Shown here: positions 34,120-45,164 of the stretch, in pieces
How positions within the stretch are numbered: the stretch's first letter is position 1
Layout: every line of letters begins with the position of its first letter
Source of the DNA: Hydrangea macrophylla
Lineage: Eukaryota > Streptophyta > Magnoliopsida > Cornales > Hydrangeaceae
Direction: 5' to 3'
Assembly: GCA_033977485.1 (NCBI GenBank)
Contig: CM066984.1
Location: 26,557,001 to 26,621,000 of the forward strand
Length of the DNA stretch: 64,000 bases
The notes under the pieces: generated by a model
The model's input: only the letters and a program-made list of their open reading frames with translations
Told to the model about the DNA's origin: nothing
The model's database searches: none
Made by a program: the position numbers and the translations under genes

Positions 34120-35211
34120 TTATGGTTAGCTTAGCGAGTCTAGGTGATCCTCGGATTGTGGACTAGAGGTTGGTCAGAGCTATAGGTCACGATTTATTTG
34201 GGTTTCGGGTTATGTGTACTTATGTATTATCCATGTGTTGCCTACATGTTATTTAATTATTTTCAATCGATTAATTGCATAACTTTCCGAGCCTCTCATT
34301 ACATGTTAATTTGTTGAAATCATTTGATATATTATGAGCTGTATAATAGTGCATGCATACATATTGTTGGTATGACGGGTAGTAGAGGAGAATTAGAGGA
34401 TGATCAACAGTGGAGCTCCTGCCTAGTGGATTTCTATTATTATTAGCGGGTCTTCAGCATTATCTGGTATCTACAGGCATATTTTTCGAGAGATTATTAT
34501 TCTATTGGAGTATCGGAAATTTTGTTATTATCGGGAAAAACCTTGTATATTATTTCCCTTATTATCGACTGGTATTCTCATATGTGTTATATAATTCGGT
34601 TATCTCGGATTTCTTATCATGGAGCTGTATTTATCAACAAGTATTTTGGCATGGAGCATAATTCTTGTGTCTTTATTTGGGCTGTCTATTATATTCTGGA
34701 GCATCTATCGGATCAACGGGATTCTATTTTCTACCACTATGACGAATCTGAGCACGTGTTGGTTTATTTCCGACCGCATTATTATCTTCGCAGTCTTATT
34801 TCCAGTACAGAGTTATGCATATTCCTGAAGCGGCATGTTTGAATAGTAAGTATGGGTATCATGAGGAGGTGTAATGGGGGACATGGTAAGAGGTAAACAT
34901 GGGCATATAGTTAGAATTCTTGATTAACTGCGAGCATGTTGCATGCATAGTTTGTATTCACATGTTTTGCATCAATAATTATGTTTTGGATTATCTGTTA
35001 ACGTTTGAGGATTGACTATACATGAATAAGGTATATAGATGAGGGTTTCCTTGTTTGGATTAGTAGCTCGACGTACTTGGTCTCGTATAGTTGAGAGTTA
35101 AACTTAATCAATGCTTTGTTTAAAATTACGTGTTTAACTTTATTGATGACTACAGTGTGTATTTATCGTTGCTTCAAATTTCGGGACGAAATTTCTTTAA
35201 GGAGGGTAGAA
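34120..35211 (+). other. Internal region of element D, non-coding
   Basis: Only short ORFs, hydrophobic by chance of T-rich sequence (34410-34842), with no gag, protease, RT or integrase motif. The right end 'tcgggacgaaat...aaggagggtagaa' (35181-35211) holds the purine-rich segment that serves as PPT. Confidence 0.75.
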
Positions 35212-38117
35212 TGTAACAACCCTAAAATTTTTAAGTGTGTAAATAATTATTTTAATAATTATTTTTAGTTAGCAATATTATATGATTGTGCCTATGTAAG
35301 ACATGTGTTTGAAAAATTTAAGTGTTTGATGGACATATCAATTAAATCATGAGTGAGCGTGTTTAGTTTGGGAGTTATATTTTATTAATTTATATTTGTT
35401 AAAAAAAAAGTGAAGGGTTGATATGTACTTTTGTTATATAGTGTTTACAGGCCCGCGAATGTGTTAAATAATGTAATTAACACTAAAACTTAGTACCGAG
35501 GTCATGGGTACCCATTGTGCTACTCATTTTAACACTTTGTACTGCATTCTGCGCTCATATGAGTCTCTTTTGTGAGCCCATAAAAAGAAAAACGGGATTT
35601 ATATATTTGTGTGTGTTTTATTGGCATGTGTTGTGTGTGTAGTGTACATATATACTTATATTAAAAACCTTAGCCCCCATATTAAAACAAAAAGGGAAGT
35701 GAAGAAAAGAAAGAAGAAGTGAGAACAGACGTTTATGTGTGTGTATGTGTGTATGTGTGTGTGAGAGAGAGAGAGAGAAGAAGAAGAAGAAGAAGAAGAA
35801 GAAGAAGAAGAAGAAAGGAGAATGGTCTCGGGTTCGTGGGCACGTGGGGAATCGCGGAGCATTCGTGGGTATCGATTTTTGATCAACGAGTTGAGTTAAT
35901 TTTTTGTGTATCCGAGTATATATATATACACGTATGTATATATACATGTACACGGGAGTAAATTAAATTAGTATATGTTTAATTTAATTATTAGGGTTAA
36001 ATCTTTGTAATGGATACGTTGGTATTGTTGAAGTAATTTAGATATTTTCTTTTTCCTTCGTGTGACTTTTTGATTATGACATTAGGTTATTCAAAAGGGT
36101 TAGGTAAATAGTTAGTTTGATAAAACCATATGTGAAATATTCATGGTGATTAAGAAATATATGTGAAATTCGTTTTTTTGTAATTTATACAGTTGCAGAA
36201 ACTTGAGAAAATTATTAGAAAATCGTAGCTTTGAATTTGAACATTCTGTCCGCGCTAGTCTATAGGAAACACGATTCTGCACACTTTTTGTCTAATTGAG
36301 GTTTTCCTGATTCTGCACCGTTTGGGCAGAAATTGAAGATTTCAGTAGCAGTTTTTAGTATATTAAAATGTACGAAATTGGAGAAATATGATTCGTTGTG
36401 TTTATTTTTATTCGTTCGTATGACTTAACGAAAATTATTTAGAGATACATGAATTCTCATATAATGTTGATTATAAAAAAAAAATGGGTGATAGTCATTA
36501 ACGTTGAGTCCGATGAAAATATTGTGGAATGATTGTTATAATACTTTACGATATGAGAATTTGAATTTTTATTATGGGTTTTATGTAGAGGCTAATATTG
36601 AATGTTGGGTTGAGGTTATTGTACCTGAAATAATTGACATTATTGTGTGGTCATTTTTATCACAATGAGTAAATTAGATACGTTGAATAGTATATTGGGG
36701 ATCTTGTAATTTGATTAGAAATTATTGAGGGAAGAATTGTTACGGGTTAATTGATAAAACCCTCTATTGTAAGAAATTGGAATACATCTAAAAGTTAGAG
36801 ATGTGATTGGATTTAGAGACGGAACTATGTGATAAACGTGAAATTCACAATTATTGGGATAATACGAATGATAAGTGATAATTGCAACATGGTTCTTTAG
36901 TGTTCACCGCTCCCCGTTGTTGTGTTATTGTTTTTGGTAGCTCGCACTCTTTTGCCAGTGGCTTCGTGATCAAGCTGGCTTAAGACTTGTTGAGTGTACT
37001 TTTTGCCAGTGGCTTCGTGATCAAGCTGGCCTAAGCCGTATGCTCGGCTTATATTGTATAGACGTCTTGACATATTGACCAGCCGTCCGTTGTGTATACC
37101 TAGTTTGGTTGATACCCCAACCAAACTGGCACCGGAGTGGGTGTTGGTAGTATGTCCGGGCACACATGGGATATATGTGTGGGCTGTACCATGGAGGGTG
37201 GCCAAGTGGTGAACCCAGGGAACACAAAGATAAATTAAAGGCTAGTAAATAATGACAATGGAGTATTTCATAAGACTGATAAGTTTGGAATAATGAATGC
37301 GACATTTAAGTTATAATGTGGACGGCTTATGTATGGAATTATTCGCCTGGTTTGTGATCATTCGATTTACAGGATGGTGGGCCCACTAACTTTTATGCAG
37401 GGTTGGCTCACCATGTATATCCGAGATAAGTATAAAACTCGTAGTAACTTTGGATTTTGGGCAAGAAACTATTTGCCATCACATAAATGGAAACTACTCT
37501 TTTGTCCAAATATGTGTGTGGAACTACCTGTCTTGGCCCAATAGTGTTGTAATATGGTTTGTAGTCTACGGGTTCAGGTTGGAGCCCTCAGATTTTATTA
37601 TTTTTGTTTAACTCATACCAGTCATGTGACTGACCCGAGTATGTTATGCAATCGGGTGCGTTTCTGTTTGAAACGTAGTTGGATGATATGTGCAAGATAT
37701 TGATTTTGATGATGTGACCGATGTGCTTGGCTGTGGAGTCTTTTGGGCATTGGAACGTTGTAGTTGCTCTGACCATCGGATGTATAGATTTTATTTCTTT
37801 TTTTCTGAACTTTGTAATAAATTTTATTTAATGAATTTTGTATTCCTTTGGTAAATTAAAATGGTATTATATTTGTAATAGAATATTATTTCTGTTATAA
37901 TGAAATGGAGGATTGGGAATATTAGTTTAATAATACATAGTTTTTATATTAACACAGGATCACGTGTCCTTATTTAATGAGTATTAAATTCTATTTTCAA
38001 ATAAATTATTTATTAGCCTGTGTGAGGGTGTCACTCTCGGTGTTTTGGAAATTAAATATTAGTCTGGATACATGCTCTGGATTAAATATTTGGTTGTCCA
38101 AAAATCGGGGTGTGACA
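35212..38117 (+). repeat. 3' LTR of element D (2906 bp)
   Basis: Same start and end as the 5' LTR and the same length despite several indels. CACGTG at 35841 and 37961. Element C LTR sequence resumes at 38118. Confidence 0.9.
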
Positions 38118-39390
38118 GTTCCGGAGGACTGTCGAACTTCAATTGGACTTCAATTTTCATTTCAAAACCTCCTGGAATATTCTTACACTAAAATTTAACT
38201 CAACAACTTTCCAACGGTACGTAAACAGACGATTTCGGACACCAAAAATCATTTTTTCAAAAATCTATAAAAGCAATGAACATAATTTTTGAAACAGGGG
38301 AACATAATTTTTGAAACAGCGTATGAGGGCAACCAGGGGAGCAGGAATAGTAAGTGGTGGGTCACACAAAGGGGTTGGCGGGTCCCATCTAAGCTGCCAC
38401 CTCACATGTGCCCCCTATATCGAGCATTTTGAGTTCCAAATCCTTCCAAAAGCTTCCCACTGCGAGGAAATTGCCTAGAAACTGCGTTTAGGCATCGAAA
38501 TGACCATTTTATTCTAACCTCTAAAATCTCTGTTTTAACCCTGAAACTTTAGAGTTAAGTTTTCAAAACTCTATACTTAGATCCATGTGAGATCATATTT
38601 GACACACAAGGAAGTATACATAGGTAGATACAAGTGAATATACTTACAAGATATAAGAATATACTTAGAATTCAAAAGAGATTTCTAGAGAAAAAAAATT
38701 GAATTATGAATGAAATTTACATAAAACTAATCTCAAGATAATTAGATTAGAGATTTGGACATCAATTGAAGAACTTGAAGAAGAGGATCCTTCAAATCAA
38801 CTTTGATTGCATAATAGAATCCTCCAAGAGGTAGACATCATATTTCATCTCTAATTCCTACTTTTGTATATATATCTATAAGACTTGGATCTAATTTAGT
38901 TTTGTTTTATATTTTAGAACACTCATCTTCTTCCTCTCTTATTCTTCACACACTCACATAGCTAGATTCAAGTCATTTTTGATTTTGTTGATAATTCTTA
39001 ATTAGAGATTGATTTTCACCTTAATTTTTAATCTTGATTTCATTCTTCAATCTTAGTAAGATCCATGCATACATGATTATATATATGTATCTACTTTGAA
39101 TTCTATGATGGTTTGGAAGCATGATCTACGAGAAGGATTTTTGTAGAGCTAGTTATGATTTTTGTAGAGCTAGTCATAAACTAAAACGAAATAGCTTTCT
39201 TTGGACACCAAATAAAGCTTCACATGATTTTTGTAGAGCTAGTTATGATTTTTACAAGAACAGTGGACAGTCCTATTCGACAATTCACAAAAGTCCTATT
39301 TCTAAAACTTCAAAAATGGTAATGAGGTCATACTATTTAGACAAGTTCCCTAAGACATGTATCTAACTTTTGGTAAAAAGGTTTTAACCC
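38118..39390 (+). repeat. 3' LTR of element C, right part, with internal deletion
   Basis: Homologous to 11950-14075, but about 0.9 kb (matching about 12960-13870) is replaced by a short block with three copies of 'gatttttgtagagctagt' (39136, 39157, 39226). The end near 39390 is set where similarity to the 5' LTR stops. Confidence 0.8.
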
Positions 39391-39596
39391 AGCTCATGTT
39401 TAAGGCCACTTTTGATCAGATTTATTAGAGGATGTGGAATCTGAAAATTTGATTTATGACATCTTTTCCTTGTTTTCATGCATATCATTTGTTTGCTTGT
39501 ATTTTTGTAATGCTTGGGTATTCCTTGATGTCTTAGTACAGAGAATTGACTGTCGTCGATCCGGACTTCGATTTGTGGGTTTGTCGCATCTACATG
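39391..39596. other. Unassigned spacer between element C and LTR F
   Basis: About 200 bp without similarity to anything else I can see here. It is not the continuation of the gypsy RT that precedes element C, so the right flank of C was rearranged or C's end is truncated. Confidence 0.4.
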
Positions 39597-41870
39597 TGTA
39601 GACACCCCATTTTGTCGGCTATCAGATTTAGGAGACCCATAGCTTGGTGGTTCACAATGATCGTAAAAGACTCAAAAGGACTCTTGGAAGTCAGCTCTAT
39701 CTCTCAGAATGCTCAGAATGACCAAAATACCCCTGAAAGCCCGAAGACTCCCAGATTTTGTCCCAAAGTTCTAAAAACATGCTATGTCGTAAGAAAAATG
39801 ATAAAATGAGTTTTTAAGTAAAACCGGATGAAATCGTCAGCTCCCAGAGACCCCCAGAAGTCCCGGAAATTCCCCGAAAGTCCCCGTTGACCGGTTTGAC
39901 CAAGGTTTGACCAGGTTTGACCAAGTTTGACCGAAATCGTCCAAATTCACCGGAATCATTAGAAAAGTATTAAAATGAGTTTTAAAAGAGAATCGAGCGA
40001 AAACGTCGGCTCCCGGGAGCTCCCGGAGGTTCCCAGAACTTCTCGGGAATCCTAGGTTTGACCAGTTTGACCAAGATTTAACTTTGGAATCGGGGCACCG
40101 AAACATTTTTCAAATATTTTTCATAAATACTAGAGGTCAATAGCTTTCCAACGGTATATCGCACATAATTTTCGGATTTAAAACAAGTTTATTATGAATT
40201 TTCGAAGGCGAAAAAGCGGTCAAATTGGCTTTTATCGCAAATACCGTAAAACTTTTCAAAGTGACCTATTCCCGACTTATTTTGTTATGTAAAGTAGACT
40301 CCATTACCTTTCCAACGGTATATCACAACCTCAATTTGGAGCTCGTATGCATTTTCTGTGAATTTCGGACAAAATAGGGCCTTTTCGCGAATACCGGAAC
40401 CTCTGGGGGCCTAAACGTAAATTTCTGGGCGTCTGAGGAGCAGTGCTGCCGCGGCACAGGCCCAGTGCCGCCGCGGCACTCAACCCTCGCAGAGTCCATT
40501 TTTGTAATTTTTTTGGGGGTCCAATTTGATTAATTGAAAACCAAAACGACGTAGTTTTATGTTCACAGATGTTTGGGACCAATGTGAACTCTTCTAAAAT
40601 CCCAAAACCACCCCAAATTGGCCTATATAAACCCCCCATTGCTCTTCATTTTGAGGGGGGCCAAAGGCAAAAGCTTGAAAAGTTGTAGAGAAGAAGAGAG
40701 ATAGAGATAGGTTTAGAAGAGAGAAAAGGAGCTTCCTCCTACTATTTTGCTATAGAAAGTGAGTTCACATCACAAACACCCTCAATCACCATTCTTGAGC
40801 ATTCTTGAGTTAGGAAGCTACTTCCATGTCTAAATGTCAGAATCTATGAGTGAAACACCAAGCTACAAGTCCAAAATCACATTGATTATCATCCATTGAT
40901 TGTTATTTACTTGCTTGTTCATATTATGTTCATCTCTTCTTACCTCATTTCTTTTTATTTTTCTTTATTTACTTACTAGTTCTTTATCATCTAAATGATG
41001 ACATGAAGTTTGGGGTGAGTGAATCCTTATGGATAGTAGCTCTTGACCTCAAAAACATGTTTGATAGATGATGATCATAACTCCAATACCTCCAAAGTAT
41101 TCTTGAAGTGTATTGAAGTTATGTTCAAATAAAAATAAATCTCTCCAACAATCTTGGAGGTCCTTGATGATGAGTTTGATGTTGGCATTTTAAGTGGCTA
41201 TGATCTTTATTGAGTATTGAAAATACATTTTCAAAACCTCTATTCCAAAACCCCCTTCAATCCCTCTCATTTTGATCTCAAGAAAGAAAACCTTGTTTTC
41301 CCCAAAAATCTTCAAAACAGTGAGTCAAAACAGTGAGTGATCTGAGTTCAAAGATTTCTCTAGAACTCAATACTTAATGTATGGATGCAAGGCAACTTGG
41401 AAAGTCTTCCTAACTCATTAGAGAACACCCATGATTTTTGGTTTGACTTGAAAATACTTGAAAATGGTCCATTTGGACCCAAACATTCTCTCCAGATATT
41501 CTGCCTCTGTTGTCACAGCAGCTTGGTTGAATTCTAACTTCTTTTTCAGACAACTTTTCCAAAAGGGGTGATCCTAACTTATTTTTCCCTTAAACGGAAA
41601 TGTCTTAGGGAACTTTCTGTATAAAATGGGCTTCTCGGTCATTCGTTTTCATTTTCTAAGAATTTTCAACATTTCAATCGACAGTACGGACTCTGTTTCT
41701 GAGTGACCTCTGTTGTTCATATGATTTCTCTCATTCTGTGATAGTTATTAAAGATTAGCTTTTTGGGTAGTGTTCTAGACACAATAATAAACATCTCCAT
41801 AAAACATCATGCATTGAAAGCATTCCTAACCCCTCTTTTCCATTTTTACAAGATCATGTTACTGTCCTGT
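39597..41870 (+). repeat. LTR F: G-family LTR truncated by insertion of array G
   Basis: TGTAGACACC start, about 85-90% similar by eye to the first 2.3 kb of LTR1. Has TTGACC repeats (39887-39931), two GC palindromes (about 40443-40480), TATATAA at 40624-40630 and two CCAACGG motifs. Its continuation would lie beyond the array, outside the window. Whether it is a solo LTR cannot be seen. Confidence 0.85.
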
Positions 41871-42161
41871 TGTAGACACCCCATTTTGTCGGCTATCAGA
41901 TTTAGGAGACCCATAGCTTGGTGGTTCACAATGATCGTAAAAGACTCAAAAGGACTCCTGGAAGTCAGCTCTATCTCTCAGAATGCTCAGATTGACCAAA
42001 ATGCCCCTGAAAGCCCGAAAGCTCCCAGATTTGGACCAAAAGTTCTGGAAACATGCTACGTTGTAAGAAAAGCGATAAAATGAGTTTTTAAGAGAAAATC
42101 GGGTGAAATCGTCAGCTCCCAGAGACCCCCGGAAGTCCCGAAAGATCCCGGAAAGTCCCCG

Positions 42162-42378
42162 TTGACCGGTTTGACCAAGGTTTGACCAAGGTTTGACCAG
42201 GTTTGACCAAGTTTGACCGAAATCGTCCGAATTCACCAGAATCATTCTAAATCATGAGAAAAGTATTAAAACAAGTTCCAAAAGAAAATCGAGCGAAAAC
42301 ACAGCTCCCGGGAACTCCCGGAGGTTCCCAGAACTTCTCGGGAATCCCAGGTTTGACCAGTTTGACCAAGATTTGACT
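42162..42378 (+). promoter_or_regulatory. W-box (TTGAC) cluster in LTR1 U3
   Basis: Six TTGACC within 57 bp (42162, 42171, 42182, 42193, 42203, 42213) in a 'ggtttgacca' repeat, plus 42353, 42362 and TTGACT at 42373. TTGAC[C/T] is the core bound by plant WRKY factors. LTR2 has the same cluster at 52892-53108 and LTR3 at 63645-63860. Confidence 0.6.
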
Positions 42379-42737
42379 TTGGAATCGGGGCACCGAAACA
42401 ATTTTCAAATATTTTTCATGGATACTAGAGGTCAATAGCTTTCCAACGGTATATCGCACATAATTCCTGGATTTAAAACGAATTTATTTTGAATTTCCGA
42501 AGGCGAAAAAGGCGATCAAATCAGCATTTATCGCGAATACCGCAAAACTTTTCAAAGTGACCTATCCCCGAACTATTTTTTATGTAAAGTAGACTCCATT
42601 ACCTTTCCAACGGTATATCACAACCTCAATTTGGAGTTCGTATGCATTTTCTGTGAATTTCGGACGAAATAGGGCCTTTTCGCGAATACCGGAACCTCTG
42701 GGGGCCTAAACGTAAATTTCTGGGCGTCTGAGGAGCA

Positions 42738-42774
42738 GTGCCGCCGCGGCACTGGCCCAGTGCCGCCGCGGCAC
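42738..42774 (+). repeat. GC palindrome repeat upstream of TATA in LTR1
   Basis: GTGCCGCCGCGGCAC at 42738-42752 and 42760-42774, period 22 bp. Each is an inverted repeat (GTGCCG/CGGCAC) and holds GCCGCC, similar to the core of AP2/ERF sites. LTR2 has three units. Confidence 0.8.
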
Positions 42775-42919
42775 TCAAACCTCGCAGAGTCCATTTTTGT
42801 AATTTTTTTGGGGGTCCAATTTGATTAATTGAAAGTCAAAACGACATAGTTTTGTGTTCACAGTTGTTTGGGACCAATGGGAGTACTTCTAAAACCCCAA
42901 AACCACCCCCAAATTGGCC

Positions 42920-42926
42920 TATATAA
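42920..42926 (+). promoter_or_regulatory. TATA box of LTR1
   Basis: TATATAA in 'ggcctatataaacccccc', conserved at 40624 (LTR F) and 53672 (LTR2), with CCAAATTGG just upstream. Best candidate for the element promoter. Confidence 0.7.
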
Positions 42927-44876
42927 ACCCCCCATTGCTCTTCATTTTGGGGGGGCCAAGTGCAAAGCTTGAAAAGTTGTAGAGAAGAAGAGAGATAGAG
43001 ATAGGTTTAGAAGAAAGAAAGGGAGCTTCTCCCATTGATTTTCCATAAGAAAGTGAGTTTTATTCTTGTTTTCTTCCATTATCCTTCTATATACTTCACA
43101 TCCCAAACACCCCCAATCACCATTCTTGAGCATTCTTGAGTTAGGAAGCTACTTCCATGTCCAAATGTCAAAATCTATGAGTGAAACACCAAGCTACAAG
43201 TCCAAAATCACATTGATTATCATCTATTGATTGCTATTTGCTTGCTTGTTTATATTATGTTCATCTCTTCTAACCTCATTTCTTTTTATTTTTCTTTATT
43301 TACTTACTAGTTCATCATCATCTAAGTGATGACATGAAGTTTGGGGTGAGTGAATCCTTATGGATAGTAGCTCTTGACCTCAAAAACATGTTTGATAGAT
43401 GATGATCATAACCTCAATACTTCCAAGGTATTCTTGGAATGTATTGAAGTTATGTTCAAAAATAAAATAAATCTCTCCAACAATCTTGGAGGTTCTTAAA
43501 TGATGAGTTTGATGTAGGTATTCTAAGTGGCTATGATCCTCATTGGATGTTGAAAACATGTTTTCAAAACATCTATTTCAAAACCCCCCTCAATCCCTCT
43601 CATTTGGTTTCAAGAAACAAAACTTTGTTTTCTCCAAAATCTTCAAAACAATGAGTCAAAACAGTGAGTGAGTTGAGTTCAAAGATTTTTCTAGAACACA
43701 ATACTCAACATATGGATACAAGGCCACTTGGAAAGTCTTCCTAACTCATTGGAGAACACCCATGATTTTTGGTTTGACTTGGAAGTACTTGGAAATGGTC
43801 CATTTGGGTCCCAACATTCCTTCCAAACATTCTGTTTTTTGCTGTCACAGCAGCTAGGTCAACTTACGACCTCTTTTCCAGAAAACTTTTCCAAAAGGGG
43901 TGGTCCTAACTTATTTTTCCCTTAAAATTAAATGTCTTAGGAAACTTTCTGTATAAAATGGGCCTCTAGATCATTCTTTTTCATTTTCTAAGATTTTCTA
44001 ACATTTCAGTCGACAGTACGAACTCTGTTTCTGAGTGACCTCTATTGTTTATATAATTTCTCTCAATCTGTGATAGCTATTCAAGATTGGCCTTTTGGGT
44101 TGTGTTCTAGACACAATAAGGAACATCTCCATAAAAAATCATGCATTGAAAACATTCCTAACCCCTCTTTTCAAATTCCAAAAGATCATGCTACTGTTCT
44201 GTCCACTATTCACAGCAAGCATACTTTAACTTGCATTCTTTGATTTGATGCTTATATGCATTCCAAATTAGTTCATATCTTAGGAAGTAGTTCATACTAC
44301 ATTTGTACACATCCCCTGTTAATTTCATTCATTCATTCATACACATTTTAGACTTCTAAGTCATTCTAGAAATCCATGTACACAAAACACACTACAACCT
44401 TTGCACATTTTAGATACATACATTGCATTCATGCAAGATTTGGGGTTTTTGTAACTCTTAATCTAAGGAGATTATAAGGAATGAACTCGATCATACGTTC
44501 ATGCTTCCCCTTTGATCTAATCATCCTTTCTCATCCGTCCCGAGGATTGAGAGATCTTCTTTTCTCAAAGAATAACATGCATCATACTAGCTTGTTAAGC
44601 ATATTTTGATTTCTTTGTTTATTTGTTTCAAGAACAATTCATGTCCCCTTTAGATTAGGAAAACTTGATTAATTGATATATGATTAGACGATTTTTCCTA
44701 GGTTTATTTGTGTGATCTTTCACTTCGCATTGTGTGATATTTGGCTTAGATCTTATGAATGATATCTTATCTTTAGATCTTTCATTTCAAGTTTCTTATG
44801 TGATGTAATCTACTATCGTAGTATTATTTGTCGAACCATACATAGTATAAGATGATTATTTGGATGCTAATTGAGG

Positions 44877-45049
44877 CCCGTCGAAAGACGGGGCGAGTTG
44901 AGGGTGTTTTAGTCACGACAAAGGCTCCTTCCTCTCTCGTACCAAAACCCCGAACCAAGTTCTTTGGTTATGAAGGGCCGGTGCCCTTATCCGCTTGGGT
45001 GAGTCAAAATTAGGTTTCTTGGTTCCTTAAAGACCAAGTGGCGACTCTG
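44877..45049 (+). other. Stem-loop cluster and PBS echo near LTR1 end
   Basis: Perfect 6-bp stems: CCCGTC-GAAA-GACGGG (44877-44892), AACCAA-N5-TTGGTT (44953-44969), AAGGGC-CGGT-GCCCTT (44973-44988), CTTGGT-N9-ACCAAG (45018-45038). Directly after it TGGCGACTCTG (45039-45049) repeats the first 11 bases of the PBS. In RNA this is the leader just 5' of the PBS. Confidence 0.7.
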
Positions 45050-45146
45050 TATCTGTTTTCAACAGACCTTTCTTTCTTTGATTCAAATCAATTTCAAAAC
45101 AATCTCAAACAAGAGAGAAGCGGTCCAAAGCCCGGTATCCACAATC

Positions 45147-45164
45147 TGGCGACTCTGCTGGGGA
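45147..45164 (+). other. Primer-binding site, unit 1
   Basis: TGGCGACTCTGCTGGGGA three bases after the LTR end; type used by Ogre/Tat elements (reported as tRNA-Arg). Confidence 0.82.

Larger units (their letters stand above)
31200..38117 (+). mobile_element. Element D: coding-free LTR retrotransposon (LARD-like)
   Basis: Two 2906-bp LTRs (31200-34105 and 35212-38117), tRNA-iMet PBS and only 1106 bp of internal sequence without gag or pol. LTR starts (TGTAACAACCC), ends (GGGGTGTGACA) and PBS are of the chromovirus type. It is inserted in the 3' LTR of element C; flanks attct and gttcc agree at three of five positions and may be a decayed target duplication. The LTRs differ by a few percent by eye. 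Confidence 0.88.
11600..39390 (+). mobile_element. Element C: old Tat/Ogre-like retrotransposon
   Basis: 5' LTR, PBS of TGGCGACTC type, gag, protease, RT, two RNase H domains, integrase, a long 3' region with an antisense gene and tandem repeats, PPT, and an interrupted 3' LTR. Dual RNase H, the gag type and the PBS place it in the Tat lineage. Every domain carries stops or indels, so it is inactive. Without the solo LTR and element D it is about 17.7 kb. The right LTR end is uncertain by some 10 bp, and no matching target-site duplication is seen (upstream tggaa). Confidence 0.85.
41871..45143 (+). repeat. LTR1 of array G (3273 bp)
   Basis: TGTAGACACCCCATTTTGTC to GGTATCCACA, followed after three bases by the PBS. 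U3 is about 1.08 kb (TATA at 42920), so R-U5 is unusually long at about 2.2 kb. Inserted in LTR F at 41871 with left flank cctgt. Confidence 0.92.

Noticed and set aside
34410..34842. Overlapping hydrophobic ORFs that look like membrane proteins
   Set aside because: T-rich non-coding interior of element D; overlapping frames, no family resemblance.
41763..42083. ORF starting before LTR1, and the same 106-108-aa ORF at each LTR start
   Set aside because: It runs across the LTR boundary into three different upstream contexts; chance frame in the LTR.
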